Notes: a model not told the origin generated them from the letters alone. Positions 19,366 through 28,955 are shown, numbered from the stretch's first letter. The stretch: 64,000 bases of DNA from Fructobacillus sp. EFB-N1 (GCF_001038455.1 NZ_LDUY01000022.1:85416-149415); one strand, 5' to 3'. Made by a program: numbers and translations.

Positions 19366-21918
19366 TTACTTCTGTGCCAACAAAGCCAAAGCGCGGTCAA
19401 CGTCAGCCGTTTGGTCGGCAATCGTCTTCATCCGGTTTTCAATCACCGCTTGGTCGATCACGATTTCGCGGGCCAAACCTGGTTGGTCCAACTTAGGCGT
19501 GAAGAAGGCCTTGAATTCGGCCAAGTTTTCCGCCGTCTTGAAGATGCGCGAAATCACCGTCACGTAAGATGAGAAGGACATGTCGCCACCAAGACGGTCT
19601 TCCAACCAGTCCCAGTTGTTCTTTGCCCAGTCCCAGGCCAGAGCTTGACCCTTGTCGTTGCCCAAGACGCCTTGGAACCAACCACGAAGGTCTTGTGGCT
19701 TAATCACATCGGCATTCTGGTAGTTAGCAACCAGTGTCTCCAACTGATTTTCATCCTGGCTCGTTACTAAAGCAGCTTCCAAATCAGACTTCAAGGCTGC
19801 TTCCGCCGTCTTTTGATAGTCCGTCAAGAATTGGTTGAACTTTTCTTGGGTGTTAAAGTTTTGGATTTCGTTCTTCAACACAACTGCTCGACCGTTGGCA
19901 GGCAACTTCGTCACATCCCCACCAGCCTGTTCAAAGACTTCATGGTCGTGGGCAACCAAGTCAGCATTCTTAGCAAAGAGGGCTGCTAACAAAACCTGAG
20001 CTCGCACCATTTCATCATCAACGCTTTCGCCTGCGCGTTTGTCAAAGCCAAGACGGTCCAACTGTTGCTTTGAAAGGTCGCCAACAAAGGTCTTCAAGTT
20101 CTTTTCCAAATCAGAACCATCTGTCGCAAAGGCCTTAACTTGGCCAATTACTTGATAAATCAATGACTGAACCAATTCAGATGTTGAGTCTGCCAACTTT
20201 GGCAAGACCCAAAGCAAGTCAGCAAATGATCCTTGACCAGCTTGGGCCAACAACAAGTTGTTTTGCAAGAATTGAGCTTGTGAAATGGCGTTTGCCTTTT
20301 CCAAGTTGGCCACCTGTTCGGCCAACAATGTGTCATCGTATTGCACGATGTAGTGACCAGTATTACCAACATTCAAAGTGAAGGCACCATTGCTTTCACG
20401 CTTCAATGTTTCATAATCACCCAAGTCCATGCTTTCAGTCGTCAACAAATCAGGGGCAGAGGCAGCAGAAGCGGCCAATGGCACTTGCCAAATCCGACTG
20501 TCGGCATTTGGCACAGCTGATTTGTCACCACCAATTGAGAATGGCTTTTGGCTAACCTTAACGCGGCCGTCCTCCACCTTGACAGAAACAACTGGGTAAC
20601 CAGGTTGTTCCAACCAAGAATGCATGATTTCGCCAATGTTCTTGCCGGAGGCTTCACCCAAGGCAGACCAGAGGTCATCCCCGGTTGCATTGCTGTACTT
20701 CTTCTTGGCAAAGTATTCCTTCAAACCATTGCGCAAGGCATCGTCGCCAATCAAGGCACGAACCATGACCAACAAGTGGCCACCCTTGGCATAAACGATG
20801 GCGGGATCAAAGAGTGCATCAATTTCTTCTGGATGCTCGACTTCCACGTGGACGGGTTGAACACCTAAGATAGCGTCTCGCTGCAAAGCCTTTTGAACTT
20901 CAACGGCGTTGAAAGATTCCCAAATATGCCAGTCAGGCTCCAAGAAGTCCGTTGCCACGTATTCCATCATGTTGGCAAAGGATTCGTTCAACCACAACTC
21001 ATCCCACCACTTCATGGTGACTAAGTCACCAAACCATTGGTGAGCCAATTCATGGGCCACGATGGTAGCCACGTATTGCTTGGTTGCCGTTGAAGAGTTC
21101 TTTGGATCAACGAGAAGGCAAGCTTCACGGTAGGTTACCACACCCCAGTTTTCCATAGCGCCGGCTGAAAAATCAGGCAAAGCCACTTGCCAAGAATGTG
21201 GCAATGGATATGGTGTTTGATAAAAGTCTTCAAAGAATTCGATTGACCGCTTCGCGATATCAAGTGAGAAGTCCAAGTTATCGGCAGGGTGTGCCTTTGT
21301 AGCAAAAACCCCAATTTCAACACCAGAGTTCGTCTTAGTCTTCTTGCTTTGCAAGTCACCCAAGGCAAAGCCTAAGAGGTAAGTGGACATCTTGACTGTC
21401 TTGTCAAAGTAATGCACACCCTCTTCGACCTTTTGCTCTGGCATGTTTGAGATGACTGATTCCTCTGGCTTTTCATCAAACTTAATGGCCAAAGAGAACG
21501 TTGCCTTTGCTTCTGGTTCATCAATACTTGGGAAAGCTTGACGAGCAAAGTAAGTTTCAAATTGCGTGGAAACCAATTGCTTGGCTTGACCATCGACGTT
21601 GTAATAAGATGGGTAAATCCCATTCATGTTGTCCGTCAATGGCGCGTGGTAAGTGACCTCGACTTCAATTTCACCAGCCTGATCAGCCTTAAAAGTCACT
21701 TGATCTTGGTCATTGTCCATTGTAAAGTCAACCGCTTGGCCGTTAACCTTCAATGTTTCCACCACTAAGTCGTGTTGGTGTAATGCTAGATCAGTCGTCG
21801 TCACGTGACCCGTAATCGTCGTTTTTCCAACAATCAACTTATTTTCGCGTGAGATATCCAAAAACAAATCATAATGATCGGGTTGGAATGTTTCATAAAG
21901 ACGTGGAATTGCAGCCAT
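19366..21918 (-). CDS. pepN: Aminopeptidase N (M1 family)
   Basis: An 850-residue zinc metallopeptidase that removes N-terminal residues from peptides in the cytosol, central to peptide use in lactic acid bacteria. The substrate-binding motif GAMENWG (about 260) and the zinc site HELAHQWFGDLV with the downstream NESFANMMEY Glu are both complete. The C-terminal ERAP1-like helical domain fills the last 300 residues. The length is the usual one for lactobacillar PepN. Translation starts after GGTAGGTG. It is a single-gene unit. Confidence 0.98.
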   Translation of the reverse strand: MAAIPRLYETFQPDHYDLFLDISRENKLIVGKTTITGHVTTTDLALHQHDLVVETLKVNGQAVDFTMDNDQDQVTFKADQAGEIEVEVTYHAPLTDNMNGIYPSYYNVDGQAKQLVSTQFETYFARQAFPSIDEPEAKATFSLAIKFDEKPEESVISNMPEQKVEEGVHYFDKTVKMSTYLLGFALGDLQSKKTKTNSGVEIGVFATKAHPADNLDFSLDIAKRSIEFFEDFYQTPYPLPHSWQVALPDFSAGAMENWGVVTYREACLLVDPKNSSTATKQYVATIVAHELAHQWFGDLVTMKWWDELWLNESFANMMEYVATDFLEPDWHIWESFNAVEVQKALQRDAILGVQPVHVEVEHPEEIDALFDPAIVYAKGGHLLVMVRALIGDDALRNGLKEYFAKKKYSNATGDDLWSALGEASGKNIGEIMHSWLEQPGYPVVSVKVEDGRVKVSQKPFSIGGDKSAVPNADSRIWQVPLAASAASAPDLLTTESMDLGDYETLKRESNGAFTLNVGNTGHYIVQYDDTLLAEQVANLEKANAISQAQFLQNNLLLAQAGQGSFADLLWVLPKLADSTSELVQSLIYQVIGQVKAFATDGSDLEKNLKTFVGDLSKQQLDRLGFDKRAGESVDDEMVRAQVLLAALFAKNADLVAHDHEVFEQAGGDVTKLPANGRAVVLKNEIQNFNTQEKFNQFLTDYQKTAEAALKSDLEAALVTSQDENQLETLVANYQNADVIKPQDLRGWFQGVLGNDKGQALAWDWAKNNWDWLEDRLGGDMSFSSYVTVISRIFKTAENLAEFKAFFTPKLDQPGLAREIVIDQAVIENRMKTIADQTADVDRALALLAQK

Positions 21919-22026
21919 GAGGCACCTACCTTTTATTAAAAATTTATTAATATAGAATTAACAATAATGCTATTATAACTAAAAAATGAGATAAAAGATA
22001 GTAAGGGGATGTGAAAAGGCGAACGC

Positions 22027-22055
22027 TTGCCTCATAATCTGGAAAGCCCTATAAT
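22027..22055 (+). promoter_or_regulatory. Promoter of the Na+/H+ antiporter gene
   Basis: TTGCCT (22027-22032), 17 bases, TATAAT (22050-22055). Confidence 0.6.
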
Positions 22056-22108
22056 TATTAGGAAGAAGACCTTTCAATGGTCAATCCATTTATGAGAAAG
22101 AGAAGTAC

Positions 22109-24187
22109 ATGTCGCTTTTATTGATTATCGCCTTGCTCGTGGGTGCCGTTGTTGCGGCTAACATCGTTCAGCCCTTTGTCAAGCGTATTCCAGAAGCACT
22201 GATTTTAATTGTCATTGGTGCCCTGTTTTCCATCCTACCAATCTTTCACGGCTTTCAAATCAACTCCGAGTTCTTTTTATTCTTGATTATTGCGCCCATC
22301 ATGTTTCAAGAGGGACAAAGCCACCCCTACAATACTATTCGTAAACACGCCAAAACCATTATCCAGCTGTCAGTCGTATTGGCGCTTTTTACCATGGTCT
22401 TAGTTGCCTTAGTCAACGCCAACTTCCCTACCAAGTGGCCGCTGGCCTTAACAATCGCCCTGGCAGCCATTGTGGTCCCAACGGATGCCGTGGCCGTTAA
22501 ATCAATGACAAAGGGCCTAACCATGCCCAAGGGGTTAAATCAGTCATTGGAACTAGAGTCTCTTTTTAATGATGCAACCGGAATTGTGTTACTGGACTTA
22601 GCCCTTTCATTTTTTACTAAGGGGTCGCTGTCACCCATGACAGGTATCGGCTATTTCCTCTTCGTTTCCTTAGGTGGCCTTTTAGTCGGTGCCCTCCTTT
22701 CTTTACTAGTAATTGGGTTACGGATGTATTTAAACTTCCACGCAACCTCTGCCAAAGCAACAACTATCCCCCTAAACCTCTTAACCCCCTTTGTGATTTA
22801 TATTGTCGCCGAACACCTCGGCACCTCCGGTATTTTGGCCGTGGTTGCAGCGGGCTTAGTACATAACTGGGAACATTCAAAACTACAACTAATTGCCACC
22901 GAGAGTCAAATCGTGACCGCTACCATTTGGCAAACCACCACCACCGTTTTGAACGGGATTGTCTTTGTCATTTTAGGTCTAGCGCTGCCAGCCATTTTTA
23001 AAACGATGACTCACTTTGGCTGGGTTGGTTCCCTGATTTTAATCGCACTGGCTGGCGCCATCTACCTGGCAATGTTTTTAGGCCGCTTTCTTTGGGTGAC
23101 ACTCCAAAGCGATCAAAACCTAACCGAATTCTTCGGTAAAAAACATACAAAAAACCGCCGAGTTCGCGCCCGCCTCTTTGGTCTTTCAGGCGTCCACGGA
23201 GCCGTCACCTTGGCCTTAGCAATGTCATTGCCAGCCAAAATTAATGGTCGTCCCTTGCCCTTCTTAGATGAAATTCAAATCGTCGCCACCCTCGTAATCC
23301 TAATTTCTCTTGCCGTTGCTAGTGTGGCGCTGCCACTCTTGCTGAAAAAAGAAACGGCGGACTTTAGTCCAGAGGACCTTGATCGCGTCCGTAAGCAAAT
23401 GATTGATACGGCGATTATTGCCGTCGAGCAGTCATCAGCAAAACATGCCGTCAAAAAAGCCCTCAGCCAAACCTTGCAAACGCAAAAGTTTACTAATGGT
23501 CGCCGGCTGGCTCAGGCTGATTTTACGACATCCGTCCTGCCACTCATTAACGAGGTCTTCGATGAATTAAACGAGTATATGGATTCCGATCATATCCAAC
23601 AAAACTTCGATGAAAACACGATTGCCATCTATTCTAAGATTATCCAGCGTGGCCTGATTAATCCGGCTACCAAGCGTCATCCGGTGATGAACCTGCTCCG
23701 TAAACTGCGGCGATTGCAAAGCGAAATCAAGTTCCATACCAAGACTCGCACCTTTACCCATAAGCAACGTGCTCGTTACCAGCAAGAATACCTTAAGACA
23801 CACCCTGAACAGCAGCAAATTATCGCCAACTTCCGCGATAATCGCCACGCTGTTTGGGCCTTAAACGCTGACACTCAAAGTTACGCCGACCAACTGCTGG
23901 CCAAGCACCTGGCAAAACAGATGATTGCTGGCCAAGAAACTGCCAATATCGACCAGGTTAGAAGAATCTTAGACCGATTCTTTGATTTAGTATCCCACGA
24001 TTACCAGCACGTTGACGTAACGGTTCCTCCCGAAGCCTACATTCAGGCATTCGGCCATGAGTATCGTTTTGTTACCACTGAATTAGAGAAAAAGGCCATT
24101 TCACCTGCTCTGGGTGACCAACTCTACCATGAAATCAACCAAGCGCAGACCCTCCAATTGATGGACCTGACTGCTACTTCGGACTAA
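22109..24187 (+). CDS. CPA1 family Na+/H+ antiporter
   Basis: A 692-residue cation/proton antiporter. About 12 membrane segments fill residues 1-410. The ion-binding motif ESLFNDATGIVLLD lies in TM5-6 (about 150-163). VPTDAVAVKSMTK and RARLFGLSGVHGAVTLALA are further CPA1 hallmarks. The 280-residue C-terminal cytoplasmic region is helical and probably regulatory. The family expels Na+ or K+ for protons and supports pH and salt tolerance. The exact cation is unknown. Confidence 0.92.
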   Translation: MSLLLIIALLVGAVVAANIVQPFVKRIPEALILIVIGALFSILPIFHGFQINSEFFLFLIIAPIMFQEGQSHPYNTIRKHAKTIIQLSVVLALFTMVLVALVNANFPTKWPLALTIALAAIVVPTDAVAVKSMTKGLTMPKGLNQSLELESLFNDATGIVLLDLALSFFTKGSLSPMTGIGYFLFVSLGGLLVGALLSLLVIGLRMYLNFHATSAKATTIPLNLLTPFVIYIVAEHLGTSGILAVVAAGLVHNWEHSKLQLIATESQIVTATIWQTTTTVLNGIVFVILGLALPAIFKTMTHFGWVGSLILIALAGAIYLAMFLGRFLWVTLQSDQNLTEFFGKKHTKNRRVRARLFGLSGVHGAVTLALAMSLPAKINGRPLPFLDEIQIVATLVILISLAVASVALPLLLKKETADFSPEDLDRVRKQMIDTAIIAVEQSSAKHAVKKALSQTLQTQKFTNGRRLAQADFTTSVLPLINEVFDELNEYMDSDHIQQNFDENTIAIYSKIIQRGLINPATKRHPVMNLLRKLRRLQSEIKFHTKTRTFTHKQRARYQQEYLKTHPEQQQIIANFRDNRHAVWALNADTQSYADQLLAKHLAKQMIAGQETANIDQVRRILDRFFDLVSHDYQHVDVTVPPEAYIQAFGHEYRFVTTELEKKAISPALGDQLYHEINQAQTLQLMDLTATSD

Positions 24188-24197
24188 GTATTTCACA

Positions 24198-24243
24198 TAA
24201 AAAACCAGGTACTTTGCTACAAAACAAAGTACCTGGTTTTTTC
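24198..24243. terminator. Bidirectional terminator between antiporter and DUF1054 gene
   Basis: AAAAAACCAGGTACTTTG, an 8-base loop, and its complement ending in T6. It ends the rightward antiporter transcript and can also end the leftward yihY-DUF1054 transcript. Confidence 0.88.
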
Positions 24244-24271
24244 TTAATCTTTTAACAGCCCTAATTAGCCC

Positions 24272-24865
24272 TTAGCGCAACTTTTCATAAATTGGTAGAA
24301 GTGTTTGCAAAGCTTGAATTAACGTCTCTGTTAGCTTCTCCTGGCCCATTAAGGACGATTCAGCCGGTATCTTCAAACCAACCAAAACTTCAGCGGCTTT
24401 AACCTTTTCATACCGCTCCACCGCATTGGCATAGTTGGCCAACTCCTGATTTTCATTGACCATATGATTTAATGACAGGCAGTACTCACTTGGTAGCTGA
24501 GTAACTTGGCTAGCTACCGCCCGCATCTTGGGTACAATCTCAGCCAAGTCCTTAGGCTTCATATTCTCCTCAACTGCCAAGTAAAAATACAAGTTATCCG
24601 CCCACAAACCCAACTCGAAATGGGGCATCATCTTATAACCACGCTTATTGGGGGCAAAGGCCACCCAAGTATTATCCGGCGCATTGGTCTTACGCATCTT
24701 ATGTTTGGCGACGTGTGCATACCAATCTTGACCATCTTCTTTTAAAATCGGCAATGCCAAATCAGCAAAGGCCACAAACTTCGGATCAATGATCGCTCGA
24801 ATTTTGTTCATCCGTCCGTCCAAAGTCGGGTCATCAAAAACAAGAAAATCCTGTTGATTAAACAT
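24272..24865 (-). CDS. DUF1054 (UPF0637, YktB-like) protein
   Basis: A 197-residue cytosolic protein of the UPF0637/DUF1054 family. The opening FNQQDFLVFDDPTLDGRM and PHFELGLWADNLYFYLAVE match it. Family function is unknown. It overlaps the end of yihY by eight bases and follows GAAGGAGG, so it is translated from the yihY transcript. Confidence 0.85.
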   Translation of the reverse strand: MFNQQDFLVFDDPTLDGRMNKIRAIIDPKFVAFADLALPILKEDGQDWYAHVAKHKMRKTNAPDNTWVAFAPNKRGYKMMPHFELGLWADNLYFYLAVEENMKPKDLAEIVPKMRAVASQVTQLPSEYCLSLNHMVNENQELANYANAVERYEKVKAAEVLVGLKIPAESSLMGQEKLTETLIQALQTLLPIYEKLR

Positions 24866-25721
24866 TTTCTTCCTCCTTCTCCTTATCGTCCTTACTAAAG
24901 AACGGGAATTCCGTTAGCCATGTCATCAAGACAAAACCCACGACCAAAATCGTTGCCAAAAGATCCAACCAAATCAAGAAAACAGCAATCGACGCCAAGG
25001 ACTGGTAAACACCGGATCGATGGAACTGAATATCAGCAAACCAAACAAAAACGCGGTTTAGGAGCATTAATAATGATAGGTCAATCAAGGTCCCCACAAT
25101 GACTGCTAAAAAGGACGGCCGGGCAGCCTTCACCGGCAAGCGATAATTGGCCCAAATCAGAAAAATCCACAAGCCAATAATAACAAGCCAGCGAGTTGGT
25201 GAGGCAATCACAATCCCGGTCCAATGGTTAATCAGCAAGGCCGTAATATTTCCAATCAAAATAATGGCTGCAACGGTTACCAACATGACTATTAGCCATA
25301 AAAAAGCCCATAACCTTGAGAGAATCGGCAAACCCACCTCTTCCTTATCAGCAATTTTATTAAAGGTACTGCGCAGAACGGCCAAAACCTGTGATAGCGA
25401 CCAAACAATAAAAATTAGTGAAAAAGAAAGATAAGATTTTGTATTGGTATGGGCAACCGAATTGACAATTGGTGTTAAAAAGTTAGCAATCGAAGAAGGC
25501 AGCATCTGTGCCAAAACGGTCACCACATGTTCCGTCTTCAAATTCAACGCCGCAATTGCCAACACGAACATAATCAACAGCGGAATTAGTGTCAGAACCA
25601 CATAGTAGGCAAAGGTTGGCCCAACTAACGTTAACTGTGCACGGGTAAAATAGGTCACCAGGGCATCGACCCGGAAACGGCGGTCTAGATAGGCCCAGAT
25701 TTTTTTAAAACGTTTTTTCAT
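24858..25721 (-). CDS. YihY/BrkB-type inner membrane protein
   Basis: A 287-residue integral membrane protein with six predicted helices. GPTFAYYVVLTLIPLLIM near residue 35 and WLDLLATILVVGF near the end are typical of the YihY family (formerly called ribonuclease BN in error, or BrkB). The acidic tail DKEKEEENV faces the cytosol. The function of the family is not settled; export or membrane homeostasis roles have been suggested. It leads a two-gene unit with the DUF1054 gene. Confidence 0.88.
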   Translation of the reverse strand: MKKRFKKIWAYLDRRFRVDALVTYFTRAQLTLVGPTFAYYVVLTLIPLLIMFVLAIAALNLKTEHVVTVLAQMLPSSIANFLTPIVNSVAHTNTKSYLSFSLIFIVWSLSQVLAVLRSTFNKIADKEEVGLPILSRLWAFLWLIVMLVTVAAIILIGNITALLINHWTGIVIASPTRWLVIIGLWIFLIWANYRLPVKAARPSFLAVIVGTLIDLSLLMLLNRVFVWFADIQFHRSGVYQSLASIAVFLIWLDLLATILVVGFVLMTWLTEFPFFSKDDKEKEEENV

Positions 25722-25748
25722 AAATCCTATTATGCCATAATTACAAGC

Positions 25749-25777
25749 AAAAAGACCTCACAGTTTGAGGTCTTTTT
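25749..25777 (-). terminator. Terminator of the NADH oxidase gene
   Basis: AAAAAGACCTCA and TGAGGTCTTTTT pair around a 5-base loop, 27 bases past the stop codon. Confidence 0.85.
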
Positions 25778-25803
25778 AAGTTGAAAAAAACTAATTTTAA
25801 AAA

Positions 25804-27165
25804 TTAAACAGATGGAATTTGACCCAAAGCAGTTTGCGCTGCCAAATTCAAGACAGACCATTGACGGTCATAACCAGGTTGGAAGAAGAAGTCGGCCTCG
25901 GCCAAGTCTTCCAAGGTCATCTTGCCCTTAATTGCCAAGGCAATCGTATTGGCATGGGCAGTGACGTCGGCCTTTGATAAGACCTGGCCACCCAAAATTG
26001 CATGTGTCTTGGGGTTGAAAATCAGTTTCACGCTGATTTCTGGATTACCTTCCTTCACGAATTCAGGTCGGATTGTCGCTTCATACAATGAGGAAGCAAT
26101 TTCTAAGTTCATCTTAGCTGCATTATTGGCGTTCACACCGGTTGTTGCCAGGTTGTAATCGAAGACTGGCAAAGCAGATGAACCGTTAACACCAGCAAAT
26201 GAACGCGCAGGCTTGTCCATCGTCATCGTTTCAATCACGTAACGTGCTTCACGACGGGCAGTTGAAGCCAAAGCAATTGGCGCTGGTTGACCAGCTGGCG
26301 CAAAGAGTGGCAAGATGGCGTCCCCAATTGCGTAGACATCCTTGGCAGAAGTTCGCAAGTATGGGTCCGTCTTAATCCAACCACGTTGGTCTAAGTCGAT
26401 CGTTCCCTGCAAGTACTTCGTATTTGGCTTAACACCAGCCGCAACAATGGCCAAATCAGCATCAAATACTTGACCGGCATCGTCCTTAACCTTTGTCAAC
26501 GTACCATCCCCTTCAAAGGCAGCAACCGTATGACCGAGGTGTAAGTTCACTCCGTTCTTTTCCAATTCAACTCGAACCTTTTCAGCCAATTCAGCGTCAA
26601 GGTAGTTTCCCAATGGGCGGTCGATCAAGTCAATGACCGTCACCTTCTTGCCTGCCTTCGCAAAGACTTCAGCAGCTTCGATTCCAATGTAGCCAGTTCC
26701 AACGACGACAACGGAAGAAACGGCATCATCATGCAACTTGTCATAAATCTTGGTTGCCCAATCACGACCGCGCATCAGATAGACGTTATCCAAATCAGCA
26801 CCGGGAACTGGAATTGTCGCTGGCGTAACACCAGAAGACAAAATCAACTTATCGTATGAATCTTCCAAAACTTCGCCGGTCGCCCAATTCTTGACGGTCA
26901 CCTTCTTGGCGTCCGTGTCAATTCCAGTCACTTCGTGTTGCGTCAAAATCTTGCCGCCAAACTTTTCCAAATCAGCTGGCTTAAAGTTACGAACATCATC
27001 GCGGTCCGTCACCTTGTCTTCTAAGAATAATTCTATTCCACAAGACATAAAGGACACAAAGTCACCTGCTTCATAAACAGTAACTTGTGCATCTGGGTAT
27101 CGAGTTAAAGCTTCATGTGCGGCTTCGTGACCACCATGAGAGGCACCAACAACAACAACTTTCAT
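25804..27165 (-). CDS. FAD-dependent NADH oxidase (Nox/CoA-disulfide reductase family)
   Basis: A 453-residue flavoprotein of the peroxide reductase/NADH oxidase family. The FAD motif is VVVVGASHGGHEAA at the N-terminus. The redox cysteine is in SFMSCGIELFLEDKV (about 42). A second Rossmann motif for NADH is VVVGTGYIGIEAAEV (about 155), and AIGDAILPL is the second FAD contact. The single cysteine and its flank favour water-forming NADH oxidase, which regenerates NAD+ and consumes oxygen. NADH peroxidase or CoA-disulfide reductase cannot be excluded. Two ATGs stand six bases apart; GGAGG fits the second (27165). Confidence 0.9.
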   Translation of the reverse strand: MKVVVVGASHGGHEAAHEALTRYPDAQVTVYEAGDFVSFMSCGIELFLEDKVTDRDDVRNFKPADLEKFGGKILTQHEVTGIDTDAKKVTVKNWATGEVLEDSYDKLILSSGVTPATIPVPGADLDNVYLMRGRDWATKIYDKLHDDAVSSVVVVGTGYIGIEAAEVFAKAGKKVTVIDLIDRPLGNYLDAELAEKVRVELEKNGVNLHLGHTVAAFEGDGTLTKVKDDAGQVFDADLAIVAAGVKPNTKYLQGTIDLDQRGWIKTDPYLRTSAKDVYAIGDAILPLFAPAGQPAPIALASTARREARYVIETMTMDKPARSFAGVNGSSALPVFDYNLATTGVNANNAAKMNLEIASSLYEATIRPEFVKEGNPEISVKLIFNPKTHAILGGQVLSKADVTAHANTIALAIKGKMTLEDLAEADFFFQPGYDRQWSVLNLAAQTALGQIPSV

Positions 27166-27217
27166 TTTCATCCTCCGTTAAAATAACTTCGATTTGCAAT
27201 AACAAAACTTCACATAC

Positions 27218-27246
27218 ATTATAAAATTTTTTCAGCATTAAGCCAA
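27218..27246 (-). promoter_or_regulatory. Promoter of the NADH oxidase gene
   Basis: On the minus strand TTGGCT (27241-27246), 17 bases, TATAAT (27218-27223). Confidence 0.65.
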
Positions 27247-27293
27247 GACTTTTTTAAAAAATTTCAGTTAGACCATTTTTAAAACTTTTTGTC

Positions 27294-28010
27294 TTAAAAC
27301 AGCTTACCAATGCTAAAGTGAATCACAATGGTTAAGAGCCCAATCCAAATATTTCTGATAACCGCTCGTTTCACCATTCCCTTTGATAAGAAAGCTGAAA
27401 TGAGACCGGTCAAAGAAACGGCCACCACCGTTGCCAAAATAGCTGCAATATATTGGTATTTCATCGATGATAAAAGGAGTGCCAAAAGCGGCAGGGCACC
27501 ACCAAGCGCTGCCGAAAACGTTGAAGCAAAAGAGGCCTCAATTGGTGAAACGTAGTGACCAAGGGTCATATCATATTTGACGGACAAAATCGTTTCCAAT
27601 GGCTTTTGTGCTAACAACTCAACTGCGATGGCCTTGGCTGTTTCAGCGGTCACACCCCTGTCTTCATAATAGGCTTGAACTGTTGCCAGCTGTTCATCAA
27701 AGTTTTCCTTTAATGCCACTCGCTCGCGATCGACTGCCACCCGTTCACTATCCGACTGTGAAGAAACCGCTGCAAATTCACCCGATCCCATTGATAAGGC
27801 ACAGGCCAACAAGTCTGACAACGCCGCAATGACAATCACAAGCCGATTCGTTGTCGCTGCCGCAACTGAGAAAACAACCCCAACAACTGTCAAGATACCA
27901 TCGTTTGAACCTAGGATTCCTGCTCGAATCGCATTTAGCCGTTCTTCCATTGTCTGACCGCTCTTTTTTTCCTCACGGCGGTCACTAACTGTACTTAAAA
28001 CATTTTTCAT
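27294..28010 (-). CDS. VIT1/CCC1 family Fe2+/Mn2+ transporter (second copy)
   Basis: A 238-residue VIT-family membrane protein. The first helix carries IRAGILGSNDGILTVVGVVFSVA. The next carries ALSMGSGEFAAVSSQSDSE, where the Gly-rich and Glu residues line the metal path. A charged cytosolic loop rich in Glu (about 85-140) corresponds to the metal-binding domain. Three more membrane segments follow. Related proteins move ferrous iron or manganese out of the cytosol. It lies 15 bases after its paralogue. The two differ in sequence, so the duplication is not recent. Confidence 0.88.
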   Translation of the reverse strand: MKNVLSTVSDRREEKKSGQTMEERLNAIRAGILGSNDGILTVVGVVFSVAAATTNRLVIVIAALSDLLACALSMGSGEFAAVSSQSDSERVAVDRERVALKENFDEQLATVQAYYEDRGVTAETAKAIAVELLAQKPLETILSVKYDMTLGHYVSPIEASFASTFSAALGGALPLLALLLSSMKYQYIAAILATVVAVSLTGLISAFLSKGMVKRAVIRNIWIGLLTIVIHFSIGKLF

Positions 28011-28025
28011 CTTTTTTCTCCCCCA

Positions 28026-28700
28026 TTAGCGAAAGAGTGAACCGATTGCTAGCGTCACAGCCATTGTTAAAATTCCGGCAACAAGGTTCCTTAAAGCACC
28101 TCTAACCCGGTTAGCACCATTAATCACGGCGGCTAAATAACCTGTGATTAATAATGCTACTAAGACTGCTAAAAATGTCGCTACAATTCGCCACTCTGGT
28201 TTTGCTAAGCCCATCAATGTCATTGGAAAGGCTGCTCCGGTTGGGAAGGCGAAAAAAGAGACGATAGCGGCACCACCAGCAGAAACCTTGGAATTTAGCG
28301 AAAAGCCAAAGCGTTCGCGCACCATTGTTTCTAAAGGATCCTTTGCCATCATTTCTTTTGTCGCCTGCAAAGCCATCTGAGCTGAAATGCCATCAGCTTG
28401 ATACTTATCTTTGACAAAATTAAATTCTTTGTTGTAATCTTGTTCTAACACCTTCGATTCCTCTTTGCGAGCGCGGTCTTGAGCGTCTCTCGATGATTCA
28501 ACCGAGACATACTCACCCATAGCCATCGAGACCATGCCGGCAAGCGTTCCTGCAAAACCTGACAACATCACCGCCGTCAGGCTTTGGCCCGCACCGGCCA
28601 CTCCAATAATAATACCGGCAACCGATAGAATCCCATCATTGCCACCCATGACGCCCGCACGAACCAAGTTGTTTTGGGCCATTAATGACTTTTTTTTCAT
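28026..28700 (-). CDS. VIT1/CCC1 family Fe2+/Mn2+ transporter (first copy)
   Basis: A 224-residue VIT-family protein, first of the tandem pair. Diagnostic stretches are RAGVMGGNDGILSVAGIIIGVAG and MVSMAMGEYVSVESSRDAQDR, with a charged cytosolic loop at about 75-135 and three further helices. An ATG at 28700 is preferred over the TTG two codons upstream because GAGGAGG is better spaced. Its promoter carries an operator-like sequence at the start site that matches one at the divergent fur-type gene, which suggests iron- or peroxide-linked control. Confidence 0.88.
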   Translation of the reverse strand: MKKKSLMAQNNLVRAGVMGGNDGILSVAGIIIGVAGAGQSLTAVMLSGFAGTLAGMVSMAMGEYVSVESSRDAQDRARKEESKVLEQDYNKEFNFVKDKYQADGISAQMALQATKEMMAKDPLETMVRERFGFSLNSKVSAGGAAIVSFFAFPTGAAFPMTLMGLAKPEWRIVATFLAVLVALLITGYLAAVINGANRVRGALRNLVAGILTMAVTLAIGSLFR

Positions 28701-28719
28701 TCTCAATAATCCTCCTCAA

Positions 28720-28767
28720 TTAAGAATGGTTCTAATATAGTTTATCAGCTTCCTTTCCGTTTGTCAA
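28720..28767 (-). promoter_or_regulatory. VIT operon promoter with Fur/PerR-like operator
   Basis: Minus strand TTGACA (28762-28767), 17 bases, then TAAACT (28739-28744) with an upstream TG. The imperfect inverted repeat TTAGAACCATTCTTAA (28720-28735) covers the predicted start at about 28732. A TTAGAAC-N-ATTC motif recurs at the regulator's promoter (28895-28908). Confidence 0.6.
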
Positions 28768-28894
28768 GAAAATGTGTAATTCTGATAAATATCTTTTCTA
28801 AGTCATTAATGTCCACTCTATTCTTATTTAGATAATTAATTAAGAATAATCCCAATGTAAAGCCACAAATTCTAAAATATTTGTCAAGAAGTCT

Positions 28895-28922
28895 TTGAAT
28901 TGTTCTAATCACATGTTATAAT
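28895..28922 (+). promoter_or_regulatory. Promoter of the Fur-family gene with matching operator
   Basis: TTGAAT (28895-28900), 16 bases, TATAAT (28917-28922). TTGAATTGTTCTAA (28895-28908), the same motif in reverse, covers the -35. This would allow autoregulation. Confidence 0.6.
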
Positions 28923-28924
28923 CG

Positions 28925-28943
28925 TAATGTATTCGATACATTA
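28925..28943 (+). repeat. Perfect 19-base palindrome in the 5' leader of the Fur-family gene
   Basis: TAATGTATTCGATACATTA: 8-bp arms around TCG, lying at the predicted transcription start and ending where the AGGAGG ribosome-binding site begins. It could be a dimeric operator or an mRNA hairpin. Confidence 0.75.
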
Positions 28944-28955
28944 GGAGGGGAAAAT

